A DNA stretch of 64,000 nucleotides from Pseudomonadota bacterium (GTDB lineage Bacteria; Myxococcota_A; Polyangia; GCA-2747355), in assembly GCA_016702545.1 (NCBI GenBank), contig JADJDT010000044.1, positions 1 to 64,000 of the forward strand, given 5' to 3'. The notes under the pieces were generated by a model that was not told the origin of the DNA, ran no database searches, and saw only the letters and a list, made by a program, of their open reading frames with translations. The position numbers and the translations under genes are program-made. Shown here piece by piece: positions 41,989-52,623 of the stretch. The stretch's first letter is position 1; each line of letters starts with the position of its first letter.

Positions 41989-42201
41989 CTACTTCGCCGG
42001 CGGCCTGGGGCAGGTGCTGGCGCCGAGCAGGGTATAGAGCGGACAGCTACCCAGCAGACCGGTCAGCAGGGGCACGACGCCCACGAGCCCCCAGAGGGTC
42101 TTGGGGCCGACGAAGACCAAACTCAACAGCACCAGGCCGGCGCCGATGCGCAGGGCGCGCTCAAGCACGTGCTCGTTCTTGGGCAGCAACTTGTTCAGCA
42201 T
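41989..42201 (-). CDS. Small membrane protein, DUF2892 (YgaP-like) family
   Basis: A 70-residue protein starting MLNKLLPKNEHVLERALRIG at 42201 after GGAG. Two hydrophobic segments (GLVLLSLVFVG and LWGLVGVVPLLTGLLGSCPLY) and the motif GSCPLYTLLG are typical of DUF2892. The family is often linked to rhodanese or sulfur-handling genes, but none is nearby. The longer frame to 42252 adds nothing recognisable. Confidence 0.8.
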   Translation of the reverse strand: MLNKLLPKNEHVLERALRIGAGLVLLSLVFVGPKTLWGLVGVVPLLTGLLGSCPLYTLLGASTCPRPPAK

Positions 42202-42265
42202 CACGACGCTCCCTTTCGTGGGCCCCCACGCGCGGCGCAGCATAGCCCCCAACCCTGGCGCGGGT

Positions 42266-43920
42266 CTACGGCGCTCTGCGGGGCGCCGCAGGCGTGGCGA
42301 CGGGGGATGCGGTGCTCGCCGTCGGCGCTGCTGCCGGCGATGCCGCGGTGGCTTCGTTGCCGGCCGCCGCCGACGCAGCGCGCGGGTCGGGCCGCGGTCG
42401 CTCGTGGCGCGTCAGGCGCGCCACCGGCCGCGCAAACCACACATGGTAGGTTGTGGCGAAAGCGCCCGCGAGCGCCGCGCTGACGAGTCCCGCGGTGGCG
42501 GTGTGCTGGGCCGCGAGGCCGCAGTCGTCGCCGGTGATCGGCAGCGTGGCCGCGCTGTCCTTGTAGAGGCCGCGATAGGGCGCGCCACCCCCCGGCAGTA
42601 GCCTCTGCCCGCGGCCACGCCGGTGGGGTCGTAGCGCGTGGCGTCGTTCACCCGATCGACGTGCCGCCAGGCGATGACGCCCGCGGTGAGGCCCACGCTC
42701 AGGCCGACCGCGGCGATCGCCGCGCCGACCCAGACGGGCCAGCGTGGACGCCCGAGCGTGACCTCGGCCGCGACCGTCTCCGGCAGCGTGAACGGCACTC
42801 TCACGCCAGCTGCCGTGCGCCGCGTGGCTCAACGCCAGAGTATGGCGGCCCAGGGGGACGGTGACCTCCACCAGCGGCGTGGTGCCAAGGGGCCGTCCGT
42901 CGACGCTCACCTGGGCGCCGAGCGGCCGGCTGCGCATCGTCAGCAGGCCGCCGCGCAGCGCGATTTGGACCGTGCCGGCATGCGGCCCGGACCCGACCGA
43001 CACGCTCCGTTGGGTCGCCCGATAGTCGGGATGCTCGAGCGCGAGCTGGTGTTCGCCCGGCGTGGCCTCGAGCTCGAGCGGGGTCACGCCGGCGACCGGT
43101 TGACCGTCGAGGCGCAGGCGTGCCCCCGCCGGTGTGCTCTCGACGCGCAGGCCGACCCGCAGCGGGGCGTGCAGGGTCACCGCTCCGGGGCGGTCGAGGT
43201 GCAGCGGCTGCCGGAACGGGAGGCAGTTGGGGTGCAACAGCCACAGCGTGTGGTGGCCGCTCGGTAAGGTGCCGCGGAATGGGGTCTGCCCGAGCACCGG
43301 CGCCCGTTAGTGCCGCCGACGCATCCGCGTCGGCCCTGGGGTGACGTGGAGCGCCGCGCCGCTGGGGCTCGAGGTGACGTGCAGGCCGACCGCGAGGCGC
43401 AGCGCGAGCGTCAGCTGCTGGCGCGGCTCGAGGACGAAGTCGCGGGTCGTCGGCTCGAACCCCGGATGCTGGAGGATCAGCGTGTGCCGACCCGGCGCCA
43501 GGGCCGGCGAAGGGGTGGTGCCGCGTTGGCCACTGGCCTCCGTGTCGAGGAAGACCGCGGCTCCGGAGGGCGTCGAGCTGACGTTGAGGCGGGTCGCCAT
43601 CGCGACCTCGAGCTCGGCGATGGTCGCCGTGATCCTGGCTGCGTCGCCGGCGTGTGGATAGCTCGCGGCATAACGCTGCAGCAGCTCGAGCGCCTCGCGA
43701 TGACGCGCGCGCTTGAGCTGGCAGAAGGCCATGCTGCGCAGGAGGACGGGGCGAGGCCAGCGCTGCTGAGCCGCCGCAAAGACCTCGAAGGCCGCGGCGT
43801 AGTCGCCGGCGGCAAAGAGCCGGTTGCCCTGCGCCAACGCCGTCTGCGGGCAGGGGCAGCCTGCGCCGTGCCGGCGAGCCAGGTCAGCGCCAGGATCGTG
43901 ATCAACTTGCGCAATGCCAT
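42266..43920 (-). CDS. Exported PEGA-domain protein with TPR-like start, frameshifted
   Basis: Signal peptide MALRKLITILALTWLAGTAQA at 43920. A short TPR-like region follows (LFAAGDYAAAFEVFAAAQQR, FCQLKRARHREALELLQRY), then about five PEGA repeats (SSTPSGAAVFLDTEASGQ, TPFRGTLPSGHHTLWLLHP, STPAGARLRLDGQPVAGVTP, SRPLGAQVSVDGRPLGTTP). Near the C-terminus there is a transmembrane helix (in the shifted frame, WVGAAIAAVGLSVGLTAGVI). Frameshifts near 43870, 43310, 42810 and 42600 break it. PEGA repeats are short beta folds typical of surface-layer or kinase-linked proteins. It is one base-pair spacing away from the kinase-HEAT gene and probably shares its transcript. Confidence 0.7.
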
Positions 43921-43922
43921 GC

Positions 43923-46900
43923 TCAGCGCTTCAAGCTCGCCCGCAGGCGTGTGACGTCGCGCTGCCCGGCGCGGGCATTGCGCGCCAACGCGCCCTCCGG
44001 TGCGCGCTCGAGATAGGCGGCGAAGTACCGCTTTGCGCGGTCCAGGTATTGGCGCGCCAGGCGCGGTCGTCGCACCAGCTCCAGCTGGGCCAGCTTGAGG
44101 TGCACGAAGCCCAGATCATAGAGCGCCGCGGGACGATCGAGCGCCCGGCGGGCGCGCTGCAGCTCGCGCAGGGCCTCCGCGTAGCGCCCTTGATTCATCG
44201 CCAGGGCGGCGCGACTCGTCGCCGCCTTGTAGGTGCCATAGCGCCGATCGTCGGTCAGCTCCGTCGCCTGGCCGTGACCGACGAGCACCCCGCCCGCCGC
44301 CGGTTGCCGCCGGGGCGCCCGCGGGAGCCGCGCGCCCGCGCGCGGCTCGGGCACCGTGCGGGTCTGCGCCAGCGCCAGCGCCGCGAGCAGGCGCACTGCC
44401 GGATCGGCGTCCCCGACAAGCTGGTTCAGCGCCGCCGCGGCCGGCGGCGTGCTGACCGCCAGGCGAAGCAGGCCGTGGGCGCTGGCCCGCCGGACGGCGG
44501 CGTCGGGGTCACGCGCGCCGCGCCGCAGCACGGCGACCGCGGCCGCCGGCGGCAGCAGCTCCGCGGCGCCGGTCTGCGCCGCGGCACGGCGCGTCGCCGC
44601 GCCGTCCTGCGCCAGCGCCGCCAGCAGCGGCTGCGCGGCGTCACCGGCCTGGGCGAGGGCGCGCACGATCGCCAGCAAATCGCCGCGACGGCGCTGCAGG
44701 GGCGCTGCGCAGCTCGGCGAGGGCGCGCGGCTGGTCGCTTCCGCTGCTCGGCGCCAGGGCGAGGGCTGCGGCGTAGCGCACCTGCGGGTCGCGATCGCGC
44801 AGCGTCGGCGCGAGCAACGCGCGCCTCGGGCAGCGGCACCAGCGCCAGTGCGGCGACGGCGGCGCGGCGTACGGCGGTGGCGCTCGCTTGCGTGGCCTGT
44901 CGCAGCACCGCCACCTGCGTGGCGTCGCCGGCGCGCCAGAGCTGCGCGGCGGCGCTCAGGGCGATCTGCGGGTCGGTCTCCCGGGCCAGCGAGGCCAACG
45001 CCGGGGCCGCGGTCAGGTCACCCGTTCGTGCGAGCGCGCTGGCCGCCGCGGCGCGCACCTCGACCTCCTGGTCGCGCAGGGCGTCGCGCAGCAGCGCCGC
45101 CGTGCCTGCTGCCGGCGGCCCCAGCTCGCCCAGCCGCCGCGCGGCGGCGCTGCGCACCCCCGCGTCGCCGTGGCGCAGCGCCCAGCCGAGCAGCTCGGCC
45201 GCCAGCTCGGGATCAAGCTCGCTCGCGACATCGAGCGCCGCGTAGCGCATCGCCCAGTCCCCGCGCTCGAGGGCCGCCTGGACCCACTGCTGGCCGCGGC
45301 GCACGAGGCTCTGCGGTCGGGCCGCGAAGAGCCGCGCCAGTGCCTCGGCGGCGGCCGTGCGCACGGCGGGCGCGCCGTCGCCGGAGCAGCGCGGCGAGGG
45401 CCGGCACCGCCGCTGGCGCCGTCAGGCGGCGAGCCCGCGTGCCGCCAGCGCGCGTGTCGACGAGGTCGCGTCGCGCAGGCTCGCTTGCAGCGTGGCGGGC
45501 CCGAGCGGGTCGCCGAGGCCGGTCAGGACCTGCGCGGCCATCAGCCGCACGGCCGGATCGGGTTGCTGCGCGAGGCGCCGCAGCACGGGTGCGCCCTCGG
45601 GCCGCCCGAGCTTCGCCAGCGCTTCGGCCGCGCCGAGCTGCACCAGCGGTCGGTCGTCGCGTTGCGCCGCCTGCAGCAGCGACTGCGTTGCCGGGGCCGA
45701 GCCGAGCGAGGCCAGCGCGCGCAGCACCGCGATCAGCGCCGCTGGATCGAGGCCGCCCCGGGGCGGCGAGCGCACGCCGCAGCACGGGTTGCGCCCGCGG
45801 ATCGCCGGACTCGGCCAGCGTGAGCGCCGCCGAGAGGCGCAGCTCCGCGGCGCCGCTGCCGAGGGTCTGCACCAGCTCGCGGCGCCCCTCCTCGTGGCCG
45901 GCGTGCCACAGCGCCTCGAGGATCTGCAGCCGTGGCAGGCCGGCGCTCTGGCGCGCGGCTGTGCGGAGCGTCGTGGCCACGTCGTCGCCGCCGACGGCGG
46001 CGAGGCCCCAGGCCGCGGCGCCGCGGACGCCCGGTTCGGGATCATCGAGCAGCGCCGCGCTGAGCAGCGCCGCGGTGTCCGGATCGCGCAGCTCGGCCAG
46101 CCCGCGCACGCTGCTGCGCCGCAGCTCGGCCTCGGCGGCGCGCATGCCTTGGCGCAGCGTGCGGCGCACGTCGACGAGTAGGGCCACCAGATCGTCGGCG
46201 GGCGAGGGGGCCCCGACGGCCGCCGCCGTGCCCGTGGGGTTGGGGGCAGCGTGGGGTCTGGCGCCGACGGCGCCGCCGTGGGGCTGCGCGTTCCGCGACG
46301 GGGGTCGGCGCAGGGCCAGGGTCGCCACGACGGCGATCGCGCCGGCCGCCGCCGCGACGACGACCGCCCGGCGCGCCGTGATGCGCCGCGCAGCGCCGGT
46401 GTGGGCCGCGCCCGGCTGGGCGCTCGCGCCGCTGCCGCGGCCGCTCGGCGCCGGGGTCGGCGAGCGACGCTGGGGCTGCGCCGGATCCTCGTAGCCGATC
46501 GCGCGGGCGAAGCTGCGGGCATCGGGGTAGCGGGCCTCGCGGTCCTTGGCCGTCGCCTGCGCCAGCACCGCCGCGAGGTCGGCGGGCACGCCCAGCTCGG
46601 CCGGCAGCGGCTCCAGCGGTGGCAGTGGGTCGCGCAGGTGCGCCAGCATCAGCGCGGTGGTGTCCGGCCCGCGGAAGGGCTGGTGGCCCATCAGGGCCTC
46701 GAAGATGATCAGGCCGACGGCATAGAGATCGGCTCGACCATCGATCTTCTGGTCGCGGATCTGCTCGGGCGCGATGTACTCCGGCGTGCCCATCACCGAG
46801 CCCGCGGCCGTCAGCTTGGTGCCCTCGGGCCCCAGCTCCAGCGACTTGGCGATGCCGAAGTCCACGACCTTGACCAGCAGCGTGTCGTCGGGCTGGTGGC

Positions 46901-47372
46901 TGACGAGGATGTTCTCCGGCTTGATGTCGCGGTGAATGAGCCCGTGGTCGTGAGCGGTGGCCAGCGCGCTGAGGGTCTGGCCGACGATCGGCTGCAGCAT
47001 GCGCCAGGGCAGGCGACCGCGCCGCGCCAGGATCTGCCCCAGGTTCTCGCCGGGCAGGTACTCCATCACGTAGTACTGGCGTCCGTCCGGGGTCTGGCCG
47101 AAGTCGAAGACGTCGACGATGTGCGGATGGCCGAGACGACTCGCGGCGCGGGCCTCGCGGTGGAAGCGCTCGATGACGCTCGGATTGCTCGAGTGGGTGC
47201 TCGAGAGCACCTTGATCGCGGCCTGCCGCCCGATCAGCAGATGCGTAGCGCGATGGATCACGCCCATGCCGCCCTCGCCGATGCGAGGGCCGACACAATT
47301 GCCGAGCGCGGTGCCGACCAGCGGGTCGATCGGCTCGCGGCTCGCGCTGCTCGGCGGCTGGGCGTTCATCAT
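43923..47372 (-). CDS. Ser/Thr protein kinase with HEAT-like and TPR-like repeats, frameshifted
   Basis: A eukaryotic-type kinase (PknB/Hanks type) from 47372. Gly loop IGEGGMGVIHRA, Lys in RQAAIKVL, catalytic loop HRDIKPENILV, DFGIAKS, and an APEQI activation segment. A Pro/Ala linker and a membrane helix (AVVVAAAAGAIAVVATLAL) follow. The outer part is long: many HEAT-like units ('RxAAAxALxxLGxPxAxPxLxxAL', such as GVRGAAAWGLAAVGGDDVA) and a final TPR-like part (YAEALRELQRARRALD, RYFAAYLERAPEGALARNA) to the stop at 43923. Frameshifts near 45770, 45420, 44830 and 44690 split the repeat region. About 1,150 residues. Such kinases sense envelope signals; the partner is unknown. Confidence 0.8.
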
Positions 47373-47461
47373 CGTGGCTGCGCTTGGCGCGGCGATGGTA
47401 CCAGCAAGCCCGCACAGGAGCTATTCCGGTGCGGACGGGGGGGGTAGCCGCTGGGGTCGGC

Positions 47462-47640
<179 letters not shown>

Positions 47641-47699
47641 GGGCCCCCTGCCCCCCCCCGGGCCCGCCGACTGGGAAGGGGCGGCCCCAGGCGGCGCCG

Positions 47700-48585
47700 C
47701 TACTCGATGATCTTGTTGATCGGCAGCTCGATGATGCCGCGCGCGCCGGCGGCGTAGAGGTCGGGGATCAGCAGGCGCGCCTGTTTCTCCTCGACCACGG
47801 CGCTGACGTCGAGCCAGGCCGCGTCGGCCAGCGGCGCGGTCGTCGGCGTGCTGAGCGCGGGGAGGATCGCCAGCACCTGTGCCAGGTGCTCGCGTGGCAC
47901 GTTCATCGACAGCATCACGCGGGTGGCGGCCGTGATCGCCCCGCGCAGCAGCATCAACAAACGGTCGATCTGCTGCTTGCGCGCGCCGTCGGCCAGCGCG
48001 CCGTGGCTGGCGATGAAGCGCGGCGTGCTCTCCAGCACGACGTGGATCGGGTGCAGGCCGTTGGCCCGCAGGCTCGATCCCGTCTCCGAGACATCGACGA
48101 TCGCGTCGGCGAGGATCGGCGGCTTGACCTCCGTCGCGCCCCACGAGAACTCGACCTCCGCGCTCGACCCCGTGCTGGCGCAGGAAGCGCTGCGTCATCC
48201 CCACCGCCTCGGTGGCGATGCGCTTGCCCTCGAGGTCCTGCACGCTGGCGAAGGGCGAGCCATCCTTGACCGCCATCAGCCAGCGCACGACGCCGAAGTT
48301 GGGCCAGGGCGCGCGCAGATCGGCCAGCTCGACCACGTCCGCGCCGGTCTCGAGCAGCCAGTCGAGGCCGGTGATCGCGCAGTCGAGCACGCCCTGCTGG
48401 ACATAGCGGGCCATCTCCTGCGGCCGTATGAGAATGCACTGCACCTCGGGGTCGTCGATCTCCGGGTAGTACGAGCGGCCGGAGATGCGCAGGTCGTAGC
48501 CCGCCAGGGCGAACAAGCGCTGGGTCGTCTCCTGCAGGCTGCCCTTCGGGATCCCCAGCCGCAGCCGGCCGTCCGCGTCTCTCAT
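47700..48585 (-). CDS. hisG: ATP phosphoribosyltransferase (long form), frameshifted
   Basis: The first enzyme of histidine synthesis, joining ATP and PRPP. Starting at 48585: LRLGIPKGSLQETTQRLF, RSYYPEIDDPEVQC, RPQEMARYVQQGVLDCAITG, KDGSPFASVQDLEGKRIATE. The PRPP loop region is broken by a frameshift near 48160. The C-terminal domain (LLMLLRGAITAATRVMLSMN, YAAGARGIIELPINKII) is the ACT-like regulatory domain of the long, HisZ-independent form. About 295 residues, normal. The ATG overlaps the hisI stop (ATGA), so it is translationally coupled. No other his genes are nearby. Confidence 0.9.
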
Positions 48586-48983
48586 TTGCCGTAGACCTCC
48601 CGCGGATCGAAGACCTGTACGCCGACGTCGCGTACGGCGTCCCCCTCGAGCTGGCGAAAGAAGCAGCTGCGCTTGCCCGTGTGGCAGGCCGCCGCGCCGA
48701 GCTGCTCGACGCGCAACAGGATCGCGTCGCCGTCGCAGTCGACGCGCAGCTCGCGCACCCGTTGGACGTTGCCGCTCTCCTCGCCCTTGTGCCACAGCCG
48801 CTGCCGCGAGCGGCTCCAGTACACCGCCTCGCCCAGCTCCAGCGTGCGCGCCAGCGCTTGCTCGTTCATGTGCGCCAGCATCAGGATCTCGCCGCTCTCG
48901 GCATCCTGGGCGATCGCGGTCACCAGGCCGCCGCCCTTGGCGAAATCCACCACCCCGCGCCAGCTCTCGTGCTCGGTACTCAT
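48582..48983 (-). CDS. hisI: Phosphoribosyl-AMP cyclohydrolase
   Basis: An intact 133-residue HisI, the third step of histidine synthesis. Motifs: GLVTAIAQDAESGEILMLAH, TLELGEAVYWSRSRQRLWHK, the metal-binding VDCDGDAILLRV and the zinc site AACHTGKRSCFFR. It is monofunctional (no HisE domain). The start at 48983 follows GGAG. Its stop overlaps the hisG start. The upstream frame to 49151 is low-quality. Confidence 0.92.
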   Translation of the reverse strand: MSTEHESWRGVVDFAKGGGLVTAIAQDAESGEILMLAHMNEQALARTLELGEAVYWSRSRQRLWHKGEESGNVQRVRELRVDCDGDAILLRVEQLGAAACHTGKRSCFFRQLEGDAVRDVGVQVFDPREVYGK

Positions 48984-49210
48984 CGGCTGCTCCTTGCGCG
49001 CCTGCGCGCGGCGTGAGCCTCCAACAACGCCCGATGCGCTGCAAGAGGGGAATGCCCCGCCCGCTGTCACCGCGCGCACACCGTGCTCCCCGAACAAGCG
49101 CCCGCCATCGCGCTTTTCGCCGCGGTTGAGGCTGCGTCTAGCAGCGACCACGGGGCACGCTACGGAAGGAAGAACCGCCTGTGCCGCAAAGGGGGGGGAC
49201 GCAATGTGGC

Positions 49211-49927
49211 CTACTTTTCGCGCCCCGAAGCCGAGGGGCGGGTGGGCAGCGCCGCTGGCTGGCAGCGCTCGGTGGCCACGCTGAGTGGGGCTGTCTCGGC
49301 GCCGCTCAGCCCGGATAGCCGGTCGAGCTCGTCGCGCAGCGTTTCCAACACCCGCGCGACATCCGCCTCGAGATCTTTCGTGGTCTGTGTCGCAGGCGCG
49401 TCGCCAAGCGAGTAGTACCGCTCGACGAAGACATAGTAGCGCTTGAGACCATCGTGAAGGGCAAGCCCCGCCATTGCCGTGAGCGTGTGGGGGACCACCT
49501 CGTCCTCGAGGAAGAGCACCAGCACGGGCAGCCGCGGACCGGTGCCCAAGCGAAGCGCGCGACGCTCGACGGGGCGTCTACAGCTCAGCCTCAGGTCGCT
49601 GTCGCGGCGGACGATTTCATCCAGGTCGTCGACAAGACGCTCGGCCCGGTGTTCGCCGCGGTCGACCCACCAGGTCGAGACGTTGCGATCGAGGTCCGTC
49701 TTCATCAGCAGCCGATACGCGCGGCCGGCAGGATCGGTACGACGCACGCCAACGTTGAAGCGCCAGATGCCCAGGCCGACGGGTGCCGCTCTCCTTGGCC
49801 GTGGAGTACTCGGCGCTGCCGCCCGCGCTTCCGGCTGTGTCGTCCGGGCAGGCGTTCCAGGCGCCACGCAGCCCTGCAGCGCCGCAACAACCGCCGCCAA
49901 ACTTCGCACGCCGTTCGCCACGGTCAT
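49211..49927 (-). CDS. Hypothetical lipoprotein
   Basis: An intact 238-residue protein with a signal peptide and lipobox (VVAALQGCVAPG), a Pro/Ala/Arg-rich linker, then GLGIWRFNVGVRRTDPAGRA, LVLFLEDEVVPHTLTAMAG and RYYVFVERYYSLGD. A C-terminal helix (DLEADVARVLETLRDEL) is amphipathic. No known family recognised. The MITE-like copy at 49974-50117 lies just upstream of its start and could influence its promoter. Confidence 0.6.
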   Translation of the reverse strand: MTVANGVRSLAAVVAALQGCVAPGTPARTTQPEARAAAPSTPRPRRAAPVGLGIWRFNVGVRRTDPAGRAYRLLMKTDLDRNVSTWWVDRGEHRAERLVDDLDEIVRRDSDLRLSCRRPVERRALRLGTGPRLPVLVLFLEDEVVPHTLTAMAGLALHDGLKRYYVFVERYYSLGDAPATQTTKDLEADVARVLETLRDELDRLSGLSGAETAPLSVATERCQPAALPTRPSASGREK

Positions 49928-49973
49928 GGTGTGCCTTTAGCGGAGGCCCAATACAGCGTCAATCCGCCCCGGG

Positions 49974-50117
49974 CTAGAAACGTCACGATCTTTAGTCGGA
50001 TGCAGATCGGTGGGCGAGGACAAGGGCTGCTGGTGGCAAGCGACCGACGAGCGACAGAGCCCCGCGGTTGCGAGAACGAGCGCAGGCAACGGGAGAAACC
50101 CGACCCAGTGGGGGTAG
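49974..50117. repeat. Degenerate copy of the MITE-like element (inverted), copy 3
   Basis: In reverse orientation relative to copies 1 and 2, this stretch shares the interior blocks GGTGGCAAGCGACCGACGAG and CGAGAACGAGCGCAGGCAAC. It has decayed ends (CTAG...AGTCGGATGC on the left and CCGACCCAGTGGGGGTAG on the right). It is about 144 bases with internal loss. It lies in the spacer between the divergent genes at 49927 and 50234. Confidence 0.6.
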
Positions 50118-50233
50118 CCGCTGCGGAATCGCATCGCGCTCGGTGGCGTGTAGCCGGGGGGGGGCATCCACGCTTGCCGCCGCGCGGGGGATCGTGCGAC
50201 CGTCGTGACCTGCATTAGAGGGGGTCACAGCGG

Positions 50234-50578
50234 ATGTTTGGCACCACGCGATGGGGTTGCGGAGCAACGGCGCTGCTGCTCGGGGCGCTTTGGGCGCAGG
50301 CTCCGGCGTGGGCCGGCGTCGTGCTGGTTGGCCAGATGACCAACGGCACGGGGGCCAGCGCGACCAAGCAGCAGAGCACGACCTATCTGAGTCGGCACGC
50401 GGTGCGGCTGAGCGTCAGTGGCACGGGGGCCCAGAGCGGGATGGTGATGCTCTTCCGGGCCGACCAGGACCTGATCTGGATCATCGACGAGGCCGGCCGG
50501 AGCTACCGCGAGCTCGGGCCCAAAGACATCGAGGCGATGGGCGCACCGATACCCGGCGGCGCGGCGGCATCACCGTAG
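50234..50578 (+). CDS. Small exported protein at the head of the NfeD/flotillin operon
   Basis: An intact 114-residue protein with signal peptide ATALLLGALWAQAPAWAG, then VVLVGQMTNGTGASATKQQS, SRHAVRLSVSGTGAQSGMVM and LIWIIDEAGRSYRELGPKD. The pattern (strand, 'R..R.....G......I.R.D....IID...Y.EL') resembles the N-terminal part of DUF4412-type periplasmic beta proteins. The TAG stop is immediately followed by the ATG of the NfeD gene, so it belongs to that operon. Function unknown. Confidence 0.6.
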   Translation: MFGTTRWGCGATALLLGALWAQAPAWAGVVLVGQMTNGTGASATKQQSTTYLSRHAVRLSVSGTGAQSGMVMLFRADQDLIWIIDEAGRSYRELGPKDIEAMGAPIPGGAAASP

Positions 50579-52117
50579 ATGCGCGCTCACCTGTTGGGGC
50601 TCGCGCTGCTGGCGCTGCCCACCTTCGCCACGGCGCAACCACGCCCGCCCGAGGCGACTCCCGCGCCCGGCGCCAAGGCCGCAGCCCCACCCGACGCGCC
50701 ACCCAGTGGGTCCACCCCGCGCGTGCGGGGTCCCGGTCCCTTTCGCGTGCCGGGCGACCTGCCTCGGCCGGCGCGGGTGATTGCGATCGAGCTGCACGGC
50801 GAGGTTACCCGCGGCATGGCGGCCTTCGTCGAGCGCGTCACCGGCTCGCTCGAGTCCGGCGACCTGCTGCTGCTCGATATCAAGACCTTCGGCGGACGTG
50901 TTGACGCGGCCGTGACGATACGCGATGCCCTGCTGCACACCCGCGACGTCGGCGCGCGCACGGTGGCCTATGTCAATCCGCGGGCAATCTCGGCCGGCGC
51001 ATTGATCGCCTATGCCACCGACGTGATCGTCGTGGCACCCGGGGCGACGATGGGCGCCGCCACCCCGGTCCAGCTCGGCCAGGACGGGGAGGCCAAGGCG
51101 GTCGAGGACAAGGTCGTCTCGTACATGCGCCAGGAGATGCGGGCCACCGCGCTCGCTCGCGGTCGGAAGGGCGAGCTCGCCGAGGCGATGGTCGACAGTG
51201 ACGTCGAGGTGCCGGGCCTGATCGCGAAGGGCAAGCTGCTGACGCTCGACGGCGGAGCGGCGCTCGAGTGGGGCGTCGCCAGCTTCGAGGCCGCCAGCCG
51301 CGACGCGCTGCTGAAGAAGCTCGGCTATGGCGCGCTCGGCCGCACGCACCAGCTCCGCGTGGTCAAGGCGCTTCTGGCCGAAGACCTCGCGGCCTGGCTG
51401 TCGAGCGCCGCGGTCTCCAGTCTGCTGATGACCATCGGCATGCTCGGGCTGATGATCGGGCTCTACTCGGGTGGGAGCCCCGTGCCGCTGGTGGCCGGTG
51501 CGGGCTGCCTGCTGCTCTTCTTCTTTGGCCATTACCTGACGCGGCTGGCCGGGCTCGAGGAGCTGCTGCTCTTCTTGCTCGGCGTGAGCCTCATCGCCGT
51601 CGAGGTCTTCGTGGCCGGGACCATCCTGCCGGGGGTGTTCGGCATCCTCTGCATCGTTGCTGCGCTGGCGCTGGGCCTGCTCGACTTCGAGCGGGTCCCG
51701 CTGCATGTGCAGTGGGAGTCGGGCCTGATCGGGTCCGCGTTGGCCGGCGTCTGCGGCTCGCTGCTCGCGGCGGTCGTGCTGGTCGCGATCGCGCTGCACC
51801 TGCTGCCGCGCAGCTCGCTGGGCAAGCCGCTGGTCTTGGCCGAGGCGCTGGAGGGCCGCGCCACCGCGCCAGCCGCTGCGGAGGCCGCCGCGAGGCTCGT
51901 CGGGCAGGTGGGCAGCGCGGCGACCGACCTGCGTCCCGCAGGTAAGGTGATGCTCGCGGGTCGCCGCCACGACGCTCGCGCTCAGGTCGGGTTCGTCGGG
52001 GCCGGCAGCGCGATCGAGGTGGTTCAGGTGCGAGGGCTCGAGCTGGTGGTCCGCGCGCTGCCGACGGCTCCGGCGCCCATCGAGCGGTCCGCGTTGCCGG
52101 AGGACGGTGCCGCGTGA
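50579..52117 (+). CDS. Long NfeD protein with ClpP-class serine protease domain
   Basis: An intact 512-residue membrane protease of the NfeD1b type. Signal peptide MRAHLLGLALLALPTFATAQ, Pro/Ala linker, then the ClpP/SppA-like domain: VIAIELHGEVTRGMAAFVER, LLLLDIKTFGGRVDAAVTI, nucleophile Ser138 in NPRAISAGALIAYAT and general base Lys178 in AVEDKVVSYMRQE (spacing as in Pyrococcus 1510-N). A membrane domain of about five helices follows (LLMTIGMLGLMIGLYSGG, LLLFLLGVSLIAVEVFVAG, VFGILCIVAALALGLL), then a C-terminal OB-fold NfeD domain. These proteins cleave stomatin/flotillin-type partners, and one is encoded two genes downstream. Confidence 0.9.
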   Translation: MRAHLLGLALLALPTFATAQPRPPEATPAPGAKAAAPPDAPPSGSTPRVRGPGPFRVPGDLPRPARVIAIELHGEVTRGMAAFVERVTGSLESGDLLLLDIKTFGGRVDAAVTIRDALLHTRDVGARTVAYVNPRAISAGALIAYATDVIVVAPGATMGAATPVQLGQDGEAKAVEDKVVSYMRQEMRATALARGRKGELAEAMVDSDVEVPGLIAKGKLLTLDGGAALEWGVASFEAASRDALLKKLGYGALGRTHQLRVVKALLAEDLAAWLSSAAVSSLLMTIGMLGLMIGLYSGGSPVPLVAGAGCLLLFFFGHYLTRLAGLEELLLFLLGVSLIAVEVFVAGTILPGVFGILCIVAALALGLLDFERVPLHVQWESGLIGSALAGVCGSLLAAVVLVAIALHLLPRSSLGKPLVLAEALEGRATAPAAAEAAARLVGQVGSAATDLRPAGKVMLAGRRHDARAQVGFVGAGSAIEVVQVRGLELVVRALPTAPAPIERSALPEDGAA

Positions 52118-52623
52118 ATACGATCCTTTGGGTGGTCGTGCTGATCGTGCTCGGCACGATCCTCGCCGCCGTGGAGGTGCTAGTCATTCCGGGCTTCGGC
52201 GTGGCGGGCCTGCTGGCCCTCGCCACCCTGATCGGCGCGGCGGCTCTGGCCTACCTGCAGCTGGGCCCACTGGCGGGCGCGCTGGCGATGGGTGCCGGAG
52301 CGGTGCTGTCCGGCCTGCTCTTCTGGTTGCTGCCGCGCACGCGGCTCGCGCGACAGATGGTGCTCGACGAGCAGCACCGCGGCGACGCCTCGGGTGGGGC
52401 CTTTGCGCAACTCGACGGGCGCTCCGGGCTGACGCTGACGCCGCTGCGCCCGGCGGGGACGGCCGAGATCGACGGCAAGCCGGTGGATGTGGTAGCCGAC
52501 GGTCAATACGTCGAAGCCGGCACGCGCGTGCGCGTGGTGCGAGTGGAAGGCGCGCGGGTGGTCGTCATCCCGGCGACCGCGGAACAGCTTCAACGAACAG
52601 ACAGCCAAGGAGAGAACCCGTGA
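52114..52623 (+). CDS. Short NfeD-family membrane protein
   Basis: An intact 169-residue protein. The GTG start overlaps the stop of the preceding NfeD gene. Two or three membrane helices (ILWVVVLIVLGTILAAVEVL, GVAGLLALATLIGAAALAYL, GALAMGAGAVLSGLLFWLLP), then an OB-fold domain (LTPLRPAGTAEIDGKPVDVV, YVEAGTRVRVVRVEGARVVV), the NfeD C-terminal fold. It lacks a protease domain. Short NfeD proteins normally pair with a flotillin gene, which follows here, overlapping the stop. Confidence 0.88.
   Translation: MNTILWVVVLIVLGTILAAVEVLVIPGFGVAGLLALATLIGAAALAYLQLGPLAGALAMGAGAVLSGLLFWLLPRTRLARQMVLDEQHRGDASGGAFAQLDGRSGLTLTPLRPAGTAEIDGKPVDVVADGQYVEAGTRVRVVRVEGARVVVIPATAEQLQRTDSQGENP

Noticed and set aside
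43455..43475. tRNA T-loop-like string (GGCTCGAACCCCGG)
   Set aside because: No acceptor or anticodon stems can be built around it, and it lies inside the PEGA gene. No other tRNA candidate was seen in the window.
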